The position numbers and the translations under genes were made by a program. Under the pieces are notes generated by a model. The model ran no database searches. It had not been told where the DNA came from and saw only the letters and a list, made by a program, of their open reading frames with translations. Below are positions 1 through 12,727 of a stretch of DNA of 64,000 bases, in pieces. How positions within the stretch are numbered: position 1 is the stretch's first letter; each line of letters opens with the position of its first letter. Source of the DNA: Isoetes taiwanensis (taxonomy: Eukaryota > Streptophyta > Lycopodiopsida > Isoetales > Isoetaceae); contig JAJEKV010000096.1 of NCBI GenBank assembly GCA_021234155.1, forward strand, positions 2,169,678 to 2,233,677, read 5' to 3'.

Positions 1-3000
1 TTAAAAAAATCGGTATGCTTCGTTCAGTTACGTATTGCTGAATTTGTTATTTTCAATACAATGCATTAATTGCAAATTTATGAATGTCTTGCCAGCTACC
101 ATTTTAGGCTTCACCGCCGCACATCGAGGAGGACATGCTTTAAACTTCTGCTCGTCAGTTCCCCGCTCCGGTATTCTCGGTATTTGGCTTCAGCCGGGGT
201 TCAAGTGCAGCAGGATATACAAATTTTAAAGCGCCAGGCCAGCCTAGAACACGGCAGCCCGCGAGGGGTTTCGTTTTTAAGGCTCTCTGTAATGAGACTG
301 GGACCTTCTTGTAGTGACTTGGCGATGGAGTGGGGGTGTTGGCCGCCGAGCGGACCCCTAAATCCCGGAAGGCTGCTTGCCACGAATTTCCTCTCCCCAA
401 GGCCACGGGGGCCGGTGGCGACACCCTCTAGAATGGCGATTTGGCTGCGCGGAAATGGACTTCGAGAGCGTCGACATTGCCGCAGGGGAGCAGACCCGAG
501 GAAGACCACCGACCTCAAAGAAGCGTAAAGTGGCTCACTTCCATACACTCGTGAGTCCCGATTGGCTTTAGGATGTGGATCGCGGGATCTTGTCGTGGAG
601 GCGTGGAAGTGTTTCTTTCTTTTTGCAAAACCGACCTTGTAACTTGCTCCCGGGGTAATTTAAGCCATTCAGGACCGATTTGGCAGTCGATTTTGCCATT
701 CGGGACCTCCGGTGCGAGCGACAAAGACAACTGCGGTTTCTACAAGGCCGACCTCGGGGGCCCAGCGGTTTGACAAGTTCTCGGACCCGATCTGGAATCT
801 TTTGGGCCTTCGAAGGGGCCCCTGAGCGGAGGATCAGCGGTGGGATAGGGGCGCGGGCTCAGGAGGGAGGTGGTCATTAAGCGTGCGACCCCAGGAGGCG
901 GCTGCGAGGAAGGGGCTGCCTCGGGGAACTTTTGGATCCCGCCTCTTGGGGTCCGGACTCTCTCCCCTCTTGTGAGGGATCCACCTGCAAAGGTCTGGCC
1001 TCGTTTGACTTGGGGAAGGGTGCATTTCGGTTGCCACACAGCGGGCTGCCCGACCGTTCTAATGCTAACCCTTTGACCTAGACCTTCTCAGAAAATTCGA
1101 AAAGTGGGACGTGTCTTTGGAGATGGATTAGGGAATCCGGTGGCAAAAAATCAGAATTTATTTTTCATTTACAATGCATTAATTGCGAATTTATGAATGT
1201 CTTGCCCAGCGCAAAGCCCCCGACTTCTACTTGCCACATCCGGAGGAGGACAGGCCCAAACTCCGCTCCGTCGGTTCCCCTTGCTCCGTATTCTCGGCTG
1301 CGGCTTCGGCCAGGTCCCAAGTGCAAGCGGACCAAGTCGGCCCCCAAAGCGCCAAACCCTTCTAGAACACGGCAGCCCACGGGGTTTTACGTTTTGGAGG
1401 CCCTCTCCTTGTCGGTCAGGCGGGACCTTGCGGCGTGAGTGACTTGGCGTGGAGTGGGGGTGTTGTTGTGAGCCGAGCTCCGGACCCTAAAATCCCGGGC
1501 TGCTTGCCCCGAATTTCCTCTCCCCAAGGCCACAGGGGCCGGGCCGGGCGACCTCCCTCTCAGGAATCGCGCGATTTGGCTACGCCAATGGACTCAGAGC
1601 GTCGGCATTGCCACGGGGACCAAGTTCCGTGGCAGGAAGACCACCCGACCTCAAAGAAGCCAAAGTAGCTCACTTCCATCACACTCGTAGTCAATTGGCC
1701 TAGGATGTGGATGCGGGATCTTGTCGTGGGGCGTGGAGTGTTTCTTTCTTTTGCAAAACCGACCTTGTAACTTGCTCCCTAGGGTAATTTAGCCATTCGG
1801 GACGATTTGGCGGGGGTCGATTTGCCATTTAGGAGCCTCCCGGTGCGAGCGACAAACAACTGCGGTTTCTACAAAGGCCGACCTCGGGGGCCCAGCGGTT
1901 TGACAAGTTCTCGGACCCGATACGGAATCTTTTGGGCCTTCGAAGAAGGGGCCTGAGCGGAGGATCAGCGGTCCGGATAGGGGGAGCAGGGCTCAGGGAG
2001 GGTGGTCATTAGCGTGACCCAGGGGGCTGGCTGCGCGGGGAAGGGCTGCCTCGGGGAACTTTTTGGATCCCGCCTCTTGGGGTGGGACTCTCCCCTCTTG
2101 TGAGGGATCCCTGCAAGGTCTGGCCTCGTTTGACTTGGGGAAGGGTGCGGCTTCGGTTGCCCACAGCGGGCTGCCCGAACCCGTTCTAATGCTAACCCTT
2201 TGACCTAGACCTTCTCAGAAAATTTCGAAAATTGGGCCGTGTCTTTGGAGATGGATTAGGAATCCGGTGGCAAAAAATCAGAATTTATTTTTAGGTACAA
2301 TGCATTAATTGCGAATTTATGAATGTCTTGCCCTTTGCAAAGCCCCCGACTTCTACTTGCCACGCCGGAGGAGGACAGGCCCAAACTCCGCTCCGTCGGT
2401 TCCCCTTGCTCCGTATTCACCGGCTGCGGCTTCTCGGCCCAGGTCCCAAGTGCAGCGGACCAAGTCTCGGCCCCCAAAGCGCCAAACCCTTCTAGAACAC
2501 GGCAGCCCACGGGGTTTTCGTTTTGGAGGCCCTCTCCTTGTCGGTCGGGCGGGACCTTTTGGCGGTGACTTGGCGTGGAGTGGGGGTGTTGGCCTTGAGC
2601 ACGGACCCTAAAATCCCGGAAGGCTGCTTGCCCCGAATTTCCCTCTCCCCAAGGCCACGGGGCCGGGCCGAGGCGACCTCCCCTCTCGGAATCAGCGATT
2701 TGGCTTTCCTTAATGGACTTCAGAGTTCGACATTGCCACGAGGGACCAAGTTAAAAGTGGCGGAAGACCACCGGCCTCCAAGAAACCGCCAAATTAGCTC
2801 TTTCCATCACACTTTCGTCAGTCAATTGGCTAGGATGTGGATGCGGGATCTTGTCGTGGAGGAAGTGGATGTTTAACTCAACTTTTGCAAAACCGACCTT
2901 GTAACTTGCTTCCTAGGGTAATTTCGCTTCCATTAGGGGCCCGATTTGAGGGTCGATTTTTTCCCATTCAGGAGCCTCCCCTAGGTGCGACACGGCGACC

Positions 3001-6000
3001 AAGATGCTTGGGGTTTCCCTCTGGTAGACCCTCCCACCGGGGCATCCAGCCGGTTTGACAAAAAGTTCTCGGGGCCGTCACGGAATCTTTTTTGGGCCTT
3101 CAGAAGGGGCCCACTGCTGGGAGGATCCAGGTGGGATAAGGGGGAGGGCTCAGAAGGTGGTCATTAGCGTGCAGCCCGGGGGCGCTGCCAGGGGAAACTG
3201 CCACCGGGGAACTTTTGGATCCCGCCTCTTGGGGTCAGGACTCTCCCCTCTTGTGAGGGATCCAAGGTCTGGCCTCGTTTGACTTGGGGAAGGGTGCCGG
3301 CTCGGTTGCCACAGCGGGCTGCCCGGCCGTTCTAATCTAACCCTTTGACCTAGACCTTCTCAGAAAATTTGAAAATTGGGCTGTGTGCTGGAGATGGATT
3401 AGGAATCCGGTGGCAAAAATCAGAATTTATTTTAGGTACAATGCATTAATTGCGAATTTATGAATGTCTTGCCCTTTGCAAAGCCCCCGACTTCTACTTG
3501 CCACATCGGGAGGAGGACAGGCCCAAACTCCGCTCCGTCAGTTCCCCTTGCTCCGTATTCTCGGCTGCAGCTTCTCGGCCCGGGTCCCAAGTGCAACGGA
3601 CCAAGTCTCGGCCCCAAAGCCAAACCCTTCTAGAACACGGCAGCCCACGGGGTTTACGTTTTGGAGGCCCTCTCCTTGTCGGTCGGCGGGACCTTGCCCG
3701 TGACTTGGCGTGGAGTGGGGGTGTTGGCCTTGACACGGACCCTAAAATCCCCCCGGAGGCTGCTTGCCCCGAATTTCCTCTCCCCAAGGCCCTGGGGACG
3801 GACGGGCGACCTCCCCTCTCCGGAATCGCGATTTGGCTCTGCCAATGGACTCAGAACGTCGACATTGCCCTGGGGACCAAGTTCCGTGGCCAGAAGACCA
3901 CCCGACCTCCAAGAAGCGCCAAAGTAGCTCACTTCCATCACACTCGTAGTCAATTGGCCTAGGATGTGGATGCGGGATACTGTCGTGGAGGGCGTGAGTG
4001 TTTCTTTCTTTTGCAAAACCGACCTTGTAACTTGCTCCCTAGGGTAATTTCGCCATTCCGGACGATTTGGCGGGGGTCGATTTGCCATTCGAACCTCCCG
4101 GTGCCCGAGCGACAAGACAACTGCGGTTTCTACAAGGCCGACCTCGGGACGCCCCGCGGTTTGACAAGTTCTCCGGACCGATCTGGAATCTTTTGGGCCT
4201 TCGAAAGGGCCCCTGAGCGGAGGATCAGCGGTGGGATAGGGCAGGGCTCGGGAGGGTGGTCATTAGCGTGCGACCCCAGGAGGCGGCTGCCGAGGAAGGA
4301 GCTGCCGGGGAACTTTTTTGGATCCCGCCTCTTGGGGTCCGGACTCTCCCCTCTTGTGAGGGATCCTGCAAGGTCTGGCCTCGTTTGACTTGGGGAAGGG
4401 TGCGGCTCGGTTGCCCACAGCGGGCTGCCCGGCCCGTTCTATCTAACCCTTTGACCTAGACCTTCTCGAAAATTTGAAAAATTGGGCGTGTCTTTGGAAA
4501 TGGATTAGGATTCAGGTGGCAAAAATCAAAATTTATTTTAGGTACAATGCATTAATTGCGAATTTATGAATGTCTTGCCCTTTGCAAAAGCCCCCGACTT
4601 CTACTTGCCACCGGAGGAGGACAGGCCCAAACTCCGCTCCGTCGGTTCCCCTTGCTCCGTATTCACCGGCTGCGGCTTCGGCGGTCCCAAGTGCAGCAGA
4701 CCAAGTCTCGGGCCCCAAAGCGCCAAACCCTTCTAGAACACGGCAGCCCACGGGGTTTCACGTTTTGGAGGCCCTCTCCTTGTCGGTCGAGGCGGGACCT
4801 TGGCCGTGACTTGGCGTGGAGTGGGGGTGTTGGCGCTTGAACACGGACCCTAAAATCCCGGCTGCTTGCCCGAATTTCCTCTCCCCAAGGCCACGGGGGC
4901 CGGGCCGGGCGACCTCCCCTCTCGGAATCGCGATTTGGCTCTGCCAATGGACTCGAGCGTCGACATTGCCACGGGGACCAAGTTCCGTGGCGAAGACCAC
5001 CCGACCTCAAAGAAGCGCCAAAGTAGCTCACTTCCATCACACTTTCGTAGTCAATTGGCCTAGGATGTGGATGCGGGATCTTGTCGTGGAGGCGTGAGTG
5101 TTTCTTTCTTTTGCAAAACCGACCTTGTAACTTGCTCCCTAGGGTAATTTCGCCATTCAGGACGATTTGGCGGGTCGATTTGCCATTAGGAGCCTCCCGG
5201 TGCGAGCGACAAGACAACTGCCCGGTTTCTACAAAGGCCGGAGACCTCGGGGGCCCAGCGGTTTGACAAGTTCTCGGGACCCGATCTGGAATCTTTTGGG
5301 CCTTCGAAGAGGGGCCCTGAGCGGAGGATCAGCGGTGGGATAGAGCCAGGGCTCGGGAGGGTGGTCATTAGCGTCGACCCAGGGGGGGCTGCCGGGGAAG
5401 GGGCTGCCTCGGGGAACTTTTGGATCCCGCCTCTTGGGGTGGGGACTCTCCCCTCTTGTGAGGGATCCTGCAAGGTCTGGCCTCGTTTGACTTGGGGAAG
5501 GGTGCCGGCTTCGGTTGCCCAGCAGCGGGCTGCCGACCCGTTCTAATCTTAACCCTTTGACCTAGACCTTCTCAGAAAATGAAGAAAATTGGGCTGTGTC
5601 TTTGGAAATGGATTAGGATTCCGGTGGCAAAAATCAGAATTTATTTTAGGTACAATGCATTAATTTGCGAATTTATGAATGTCTTGCCAGCTGCCAAAGC
5701 GCCCCAGACTTCTACTTGCCACATCGGGAGGAGGGCGGGGCCCAAACTCGCTCCGTCGGTTCCCCTTGCTCCGTATTCTCGGCTGCGGCTTCTACCGGCG
5801 GGGTCCCAAGTGCAGCGGACCAAGTCTCGGCCCCCAAAGCGCAAACCCTTCTAGAACACGGCAGCCCACGGGGTTTACGTTTTGGAGGCCCCCTCTCCTT
5901 GTCGGTCCGGGCGGGACCCTGGAGCGTGACTTGGCGTGGAGTGGGGGTGTTGGCCTTGAGCCGCGGACCCTAAAATCCCCGGCTGCTTGCTTGCGAATTT

Positions 6001-9000
6001 CCTCTCCCCAAGGCCACGGGGGCCGGACGGGCGACCTCCCCTCTCGGAATGCGATTTGGCTCTGCCAATGGACTCGAAGCGTCGACGTTGCCACGGGGAC
6101 CAAGTTCCGTGGCCAGAAGACCACCCGACCTCCAAAGCGCCAAAGTAGCTCACTTCCATCACACTCGTAGTCAATTGGCCTAGGATGTGGATGCGGGATC
6201 TTGTCGTGGGGCGTGAGTGTTTCTTTCTTTTGCAAAACCGACCTTGTAACTTGCTCCCTAGGGTAATTTAAGCCATTAGGACGATTTGGCGGTCGATTTG
6301 CCATTAGGAGCCTCCCGGTGCCGAGCGACAAGACACTGCGGTTTCTACAAGGCCGACCTCGGGGCCCAGCGGTTTGACAAGTTCTCGGGCGATCTGGAAT
6401 CTTTTGGGCCTTCAGAGAGGGGCCCTGAGCGGAGGATCAGCGGTGGGATAGGGAGGCAGGGGCTCGGGAGGGTGGTCATTAAGCGTCTGCGACCCGGGGG
6501 GCGCTGCCGGGGAAGGGCTGCCTCGGGGAACTTTTTTTGGATCCGCCTCTTGGGGGTGGGACTCTCCCCTCTTGTGAGGGGATCCTGCAAGGTCGGCCTC
6601 GTTTGACTTGGGGAAGGGTGCCGGCTTCGGTTGCCACAGCGGGCTGCCCGGCCGTTCTAATGCTAACCCTTTGACCTAGACCTTCTCAGAAAATTCCGAA
6701 AATTGGGGGTGTCTTTGGAGATGGATTAGGAATCCGGTGGCAAAAAAATCAGAATTTATTTTAGGTACAATGCATTAATTGCGAATTTATGAATGTCTTG
6801 CCCTTTGCAAAAGCCCCCGACTTCTACTTGCCACATCGGAGGAGGACAGGCCCAAACTCCGCTCCGTCGGTTCCCCTTGCTCCGTATTCTCGGCTGCGGC
6901 TTCCGGCCCGGTCCCAAGTGCAACGAGACCAAGTCTCGGCCCCAAAGCGCCAAACCCTTCTAGAACACGGCAACCCACGGGGTTTACGTTTTGGAGGCCC
7001 TCTCCTTGTCGGTCCGGTAGGGACCTTGCGCCGTGACTTGGCGTGGAGTGGGGGTGTTGGCCTTGAGCCACCGGACCCTAAAATCCCGGGAAAAGGCTTG
7101 CCCGAATTTCCTCTCCCCAAGGCCACGGGGGCCGGGCCAGGCGACCTCCCCTCTCGGGAATCGCGATTTGGCTCTGCCAATGGACTCGAGCGTCGACATT
7201 GCCACAGGGACCAAGTTAGTGGCGAGGAAGACCACCCGACCTCAAAAGCGCCAAAGTAGCTCACTTCCATCACACTCGTAGTCAATTGGCCTAGGATGTG
7301 GATGCGGGGATCTTGTCGTGGAGGCGTGAGTGTTTCTTTCTTTTGCAAAACCGACCTTGTAACTTGCTCCCTAGGGTAATTTCGCCATTAGGACGATTTG
7401 GCGGGGTCGATTTGCCATTCAGGAGCCTCCCGGTGTGCGAGCGACAAGACTGCTGCCCGGTTTCTACAAGGCCGACCTCGGGGCCCAGCGGTTTGACAAG
7501 TTCTCGGGGACCGATCTGGAATCTTTTGGGCCTTCGAAGAAGGGGCCTGAGCGGAGGATCAGCGGTGGGATAGGGGGGCAGGGCTCGGGAGGGGTGGTCA
7601 TTAGCGTGCGACCCAGGGGGCGGCTGCGAGGAAGAGGGCTGCCTCGGGAACTTTTGGATCCCGCCTCTTGGGGTCAGGACTCTCCCCTCTTGTGGGGGAT
7701 CCACTGCAAGGTCGGCCTCGTTTGACTTGGGGAAGGGTGCCGGCTACCGGTTGCCACGCAGCGGGCTGCCCCGACCCGTTCTAACTAACCCTTTGACCTA
7801 GACCTTCTCAGAAAATTTAGAAAAATTGGGGTGCTGGAGATGGATTAGGATTCCGGTGGCAAAATAAATTTATTTTGTTACAATGCATTAATTGTACCCG
7901 AATTTATGAATGTCTTGCCAACGCTGCAGCCCCCAGGCTTCTGCTTGCCACATCGGAGGAGGACAGGCCCAAACTCACATCCGTCAGTTCCCTTGCTCCG
8001 TATTCTGGCTGCAACACCTCGCCGGGTCCCAAGTGCAGCAGACCAGGTCGGCCCCAAAACACAAACCCTTCTAGAACACAGCAGCCCGGGGTTTCGTTTT
8101 GGAGGCCCTCTCGCTTGTCGGTCCGAGGCGGGACCTTGCAGGTGACAACGTGGAGTGGGGTTGTTGGTGAGGAGCAGGACCCTAAAATCCCTCGGAAGCT
8201 TGCCTGAATTTCCTCCCCCAAGGCCACGAAGGGGCCCGGTTGGGTGACCTCCCCTCTCGGGATGCGATTTAGCTTCTGCCAATGGACTCGAGCGTCGGCA
8301 TTGCCATGGGGACCAAGTTTCCGTGGCCAGACCACCACCCGACCTCCAAAGCGCCAAAGTAGCTCACTTCCATCACACTCGTAGTCAATTGGCCCTAGGA
8401 TGTGAATCGGGATAATTTCTTTTGGGCGTGGAGTGTTTCTTTCTTTTTGCAAAACACCTTGTAACTTACTCCCTAGGGTAATTTTAGCCATTAGGACGAT
8501 TTGGCGGGGTCAATTTGCCATTAGAGAACTCCCGATGCCGACGACAAGAGCTCTGCGGTTTCTACAAGGCCGACCTCGGGGCGCCCAGCCCGGTTTGACA
8601 AGTTCTCGGACGATCACGGAATCTTTTGGGCCTTCCGAAGAGGGGCCCACGAGCGGACGGATCAGTTATGTCAGGGATAGCGGCCTCAGGGAGGTGGTCA
8701 TTAAGTCACGGCCCCCCAGGGGCTTATTTGCCGAGGGATGCCTGGGGAACTTTGGATCCGCCTCTTGGGGTGGGACTCTCCCCTCTTGTGAGGGATCACG
8801 CAGGTCGGCCTCGTTTGACTTGGGGAAGGGTGCGGCTCGGTTGCACCAGCGGGCTGCAAACTTAGTTCTAATGCTAACCCTTTGACCTAGACCTTCTCAG
8901 AAAATTTGAAAGAATTGGGCGTGTCTTGGAAATGGGGGATTCCGGTGGCAAAATCGGGAATTTATTTTCGTACAATGCATTAATTGCGGGTTATGAATGT

Positions 9001-11640
9001 CTTGCCCGCGCAAAAAGCCCCAGACTTCTGCTTGGGAGGAGGACGTACTTAAACTTCCAGCTTGGTCGGTTCCCCTTGCTCCGTGTTCTCGGCAGGCTTC
9101 TCGGCCGGTCCCAGAAGTTACCTTGAGACCAAGTCTCGGCCCCCAAAGCATAAGAAGCCAGCCAGGACACGGCAGCCCACGGGGTTTCACGTTTTGGAGG
9201 CCCCTCTCCCTGTCAGGTGGTAGGGACCTTGTGGTGACTTGGCGATGGAGTGGGGGGTGTTGGTGAACATACGGACCTAAAATCCCAGTGGGCTGCTTGC
9301 CCGATTTCCTCTCCCCCAAGGCCCTGAGGGGCCGGGCCAGGCGACCTCCCTCTCGGAATCAGGAATGTGATTTGGCTCGCCAATGGACTCAGAAGCGTCA
9401 GCGTTGCCACGGGACCAAGTTCCGTGGCAAAGACCACCGACCTCCAAGAGCGCCAAAGTAGCTCACTTCCATCACACTTCAAATTAGTCAATTGGCCCTG
9501 GGATGTGGATGCGGGATCTTGTCGTGGAGGCGTGGTGTTTCTTTCTTTTGCAAAACCGACCTTGTAACTTGCTCCCTAGGGTAATTTACGCCATTCAGGA
9601 CCGATTTGAGGTTGATTTGCCATTAGGAGCCTCCCGGTGCGAGCGACAAGACAACTGCCGGTTTTACCAAGGCCGACCTCCGGGGCGCCCAGCGGTTTGA
9701 CAAGTTCTCGGACCCGATGCGGAATCTTTTGGGCCTTCCAGAAGGGGCCCAGAACGGAGGATCAGCGATTTCGGGATAGGGAACCCGGGCTCGGGAGGGT
9801 GGTCATTAGCGTGCAACCCCGAGGGCGCTGCCAGGAAGAACTGCCTCGGGAACTTTTGGATCCCGCCTCTTGGGGTCAGGACTCTCCCCCTCTTGTGAGG
9901 GATCATTTGCAAGGGTCACAGCCTCGTTTGACTTGGGGAAGGGTGCCAGCTTTCGGTTGCCACAGCGGGCTGCCCGGCGGATTCCTAATGCTAACCCTTT
10001 GACCTGGAGCCTTCTCCAGAAAATTTGAAAAATTGGGCTGTGTGCTGGAAATGGATTAGGATTCCGCTGGCAAAAATGGTATTTTCGTACAATGCATTAA
10101 TTAGCGAATTTATGAATGTCTTGCCCTTTTGCAAAGCCCCCCGACTTCACCTTGCCACGCCGGGGAGGAGGAGCCAGGCCCAAACTCGCTCCGTCCGGTT
10201 CCCTTGCTCCGTATTCCGCTGCAGCTCCGGCGGTCCCAAGTGCAGACCAAGTCTCGGCCCCAAAACGCAAAAACCCTTCTAGAAACGGCAGCCACGGGGT
10301 TTCACGTTTTGGAGGCCCTCTCTCTTGTCCGGATGGTGGGACCTTTAGCGGTGACTTGGCGTGGGTGGGGGTGTTGGCCTTCCAAACGGACCCTAAAATC
10401 CCCGGCTGCTTGCCCGAATTTCCCTCTCCCCAAGGCCCAGGGGCCGAGGGCCGAGGCGACCTCCCCTCTCAGAATCGCGATTTGACTCACGCCAATGGAC
10501 TGCGTCGGCGTTGCCACAGGGACCAAGTTAAGGTGGCGGAAGACCACCCCGACCTCAAGAGCCAAAGTAGCTCACTTCCATCACACTTTCGTAGTCAAGT
10601 GGCCCTAGGATGTGGATGCGGGATACTATTGTCGTGGGCGTGGAGTGTTTCTTTCTTTTTGCAAAACCGACCTTGTAACTTGCTCCCTAGGGTAATTTAC
10701 GCCGTTCGAACGGTGGCGGGGTCGATTTGCCATTCCGGAACCTCCCAGTGCCCGAGCGACAAAGGCCTTGCGGGTTTCTACAAGAGGCGGACACCAGGGC
10801 GCCCAGCGGTTTGACAAGTTCTCGGACCAGATCTGGAATCTTTTGGGCCTTCGAAGAGGGGCCCTGAGCGGAGGATCAGCGATTGGGATAGGGGAGGCAG
10901 GGCTCGGGAGGGTGGTCATTAGCGTGCAGCGAGGGGCGCTGCCGAGGGGAAGGGCTGCCTGGGGAACTTTGGATCCGCCTCTTGGGTGGGACTCTCTCCC
11001 CTCTTGTGAGGGATGGCTGCAGGTCCTGGCCTCGTTTGACTTGGGGAAGGGTGCCATTTCGGTTGCCCCAGCGGGCTGCCCGACGTTCTAATAAAGCCTT
11101 TGACCTAGACCTTCTCAGAAATTTAGAAAAATTGTGGTGTCTTTGAAATGGGATTAGGATTCCAGGCGGCAAAATCGAATTTATTTTACGTACAATGCAT
11201 TAGTGGGAATTTATGAATGTCTTGCCAGCTGCCAAAGCCCCCCGACTTCTACTTGCCACATCGGGGGGAGGGGACAGGCCCAAACTCCATCGTCGGTTCC
11301 CTTGCTCCATATTCACCGGCCAAACTCCTCGGCCGGTCCGAGCGCGGAGACGAGTCACCGACCCCCAAAGCGCCAAACCCTTCTAGAACACGGCAACCCA
11401 CGGGGTTTACGTTTTGGAGGCCCTCTCCTGTCGGTCAGGCGGGACCTTGCGCCCGTGACCCGGCGTGGAGTGGGGAGTGCCTTGAAACCACCGGACCAAA
11501 ATCCCGGTGCCCAATTCCCTCTCCCAAGGCCCGAGGGGCCGGACGAGCCCTCCTCTCGTTGCGATTTGGCTCGCCAATGGACTGGAAGCGTCGGCGTTGC
11601 CACGGGGACCAGGGTTAGTGGCAGAAGACCACTCATGTTC
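1..11640. repeat. Tandem satellite array 1, about 10.4 units of about 1.1 kb
   Basis: A landmark reading acaatgcattaattgcgaat (with small changes) recurs at about 57, 1171, 2297, 3438, 4544, 5652, 6767, 7880, 8972, 10089 and 11192, so the period is 1.09-1.14 kb. Every unit repeats the same order of blocks: an AT-rich landmark, a GC-rich block with ttctagaacacggcagccca, a block ending tggactcgagcgtcgacatt, a block with aaaaccgaccttgtaacttg, and a block with ggatcccgcctcttggggt. Units 2-7 are very alike; unit 1 and units 8-11 are more diverged. The last unit stops at about 11640, just after gaagaccact. Copies differ mainly by short indels in GC-rich runs, so no reading frame is conserved and I treat the array as non-coding. 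The left boundary may lie near base 40 or beyond the window. Confidence 0.95.
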
Positions 11641-12720
11641 ACCCAACTAAGAAATGTGTTTTAAAGCGTCATTTTGTAAATGCCGATGCTTAACGTATTT
11701 GAATTATAGCGACGTGGTTTAACTATTTTTATTTTTGTTGTGTACATGTTTGATCTGGGGGCATGTTTGAGCCTAGACAATGCTTGAGCCTAAAGAGGCT
11801 TGTTTGAACCTAGGTAGCATGTTCGACCCTAAAGGGAAATGCAACGCCACACGCTCAACGCCTATAGGCTCCTCATGCTTCACTCTATGTATTTGGACTT
11901 GTTCACCCTACAAAAATACCATTATTATTATCTCTGCTTGAAAGGTAGAGCAAAGTGATCCACAAATGTAAAAGCTAGTGGATAGCATCAAATTAAGCAA
12001 TGATCGAGGTTAACTTGGTGGTGGCATCGGGTTTAAGGTTAGAGAAAATCTAAGTAACTAAGATACCATTGAAGACTCTTTGCATGTTCTAGTCTAGAGG
12101 CAATGCTTGAGCCTATGTGGCTTCTTTGAGCCCATGTTCCAGCCGTTCTTTATTCCTCCGATATAATGTATACCAAAAGGGGGGGAGGGGGGGGGGAGAA
12201 AAAGAATTGAATTGAATGGGTTTTTTTATTGCACTAAGACCAATAGACATAGCCTATCGGAAGGATTGCAATCGAGGATGCATAATATTTGACATATAGA
12301 ATTTAATGATCGTCTCCTCTAGGTGCTAACTAGGAGTCGTCATTGTTAGCATTGCCAACATTTGTATTAAAATGCCTGAAGTACATCTGTATTTCGTGGA
12401 ATTGCTCTGGTGTAAGATGCTGCATGAGAGCTGGTGGTCCAACCTCTTGATGCTCGTTTTTTTAAGTGAGTTTGAATGCCTTGATCCGCCAGAGGGCTCT
12501 TCGTGCTATTGACTCCTCTAGCACAACACTTGGAATATTGGGCGCCCCTGTAGTTTGTATGATAAACCACCATGTTGGGTCTTGTCGAAAAAGAAAAAAA
12601 AAAATCTGGTCAAAGAAGCCGGACGTGAGATTGATATTGATGGTCTAAATTTTGAAGTGGATATGTGTATGTGTGTACTGTTCACGGTTGTCCGAAGGAC
12701 AAGCGCCTCACCACCAGGTA
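11641..12720. other. Right flank of array 1, decayed CACTA-type DNA
   Basis: No gene is visible. At about 11705 the sequence ttatagcgacgt resembles one at about 47676 just before the second satellite array. The phrase atgtttgagcctag at about 11770 recurs at about 47837, at the edge of that array. A G-rich run with about 18 G in 20 bases lies near 12179-12200. Around 12205-12260 a gaattgaattgaat tract followed by accaatagacatagcctat looks like the 3' end of the LINE family seen at 38.77, 52.78 and 56.3 kb, in minus orientation. Confidence 0.5.
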
Positions 12721-12727
12721 CATCTTG

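Noticed and set aside
1-11640. Many open frames of 60-200 codons with recurring peptides across array 1
   Set aside because: The frames shift between units because of short indels. No unit keeps one frame throughout, and both strands show similar open stretches due to GC-rich composition. I treat them as non-coding.
1-11640. Array 1 as rDNA intergenic spacer or a CRISPR-like array
   Set aside because: No rRNA gene sequence adjoins it. The 1.1-kb units are contiguous with no short-repeat and spacer structure, and CRISPR does not occur in plant nuclear DNA.
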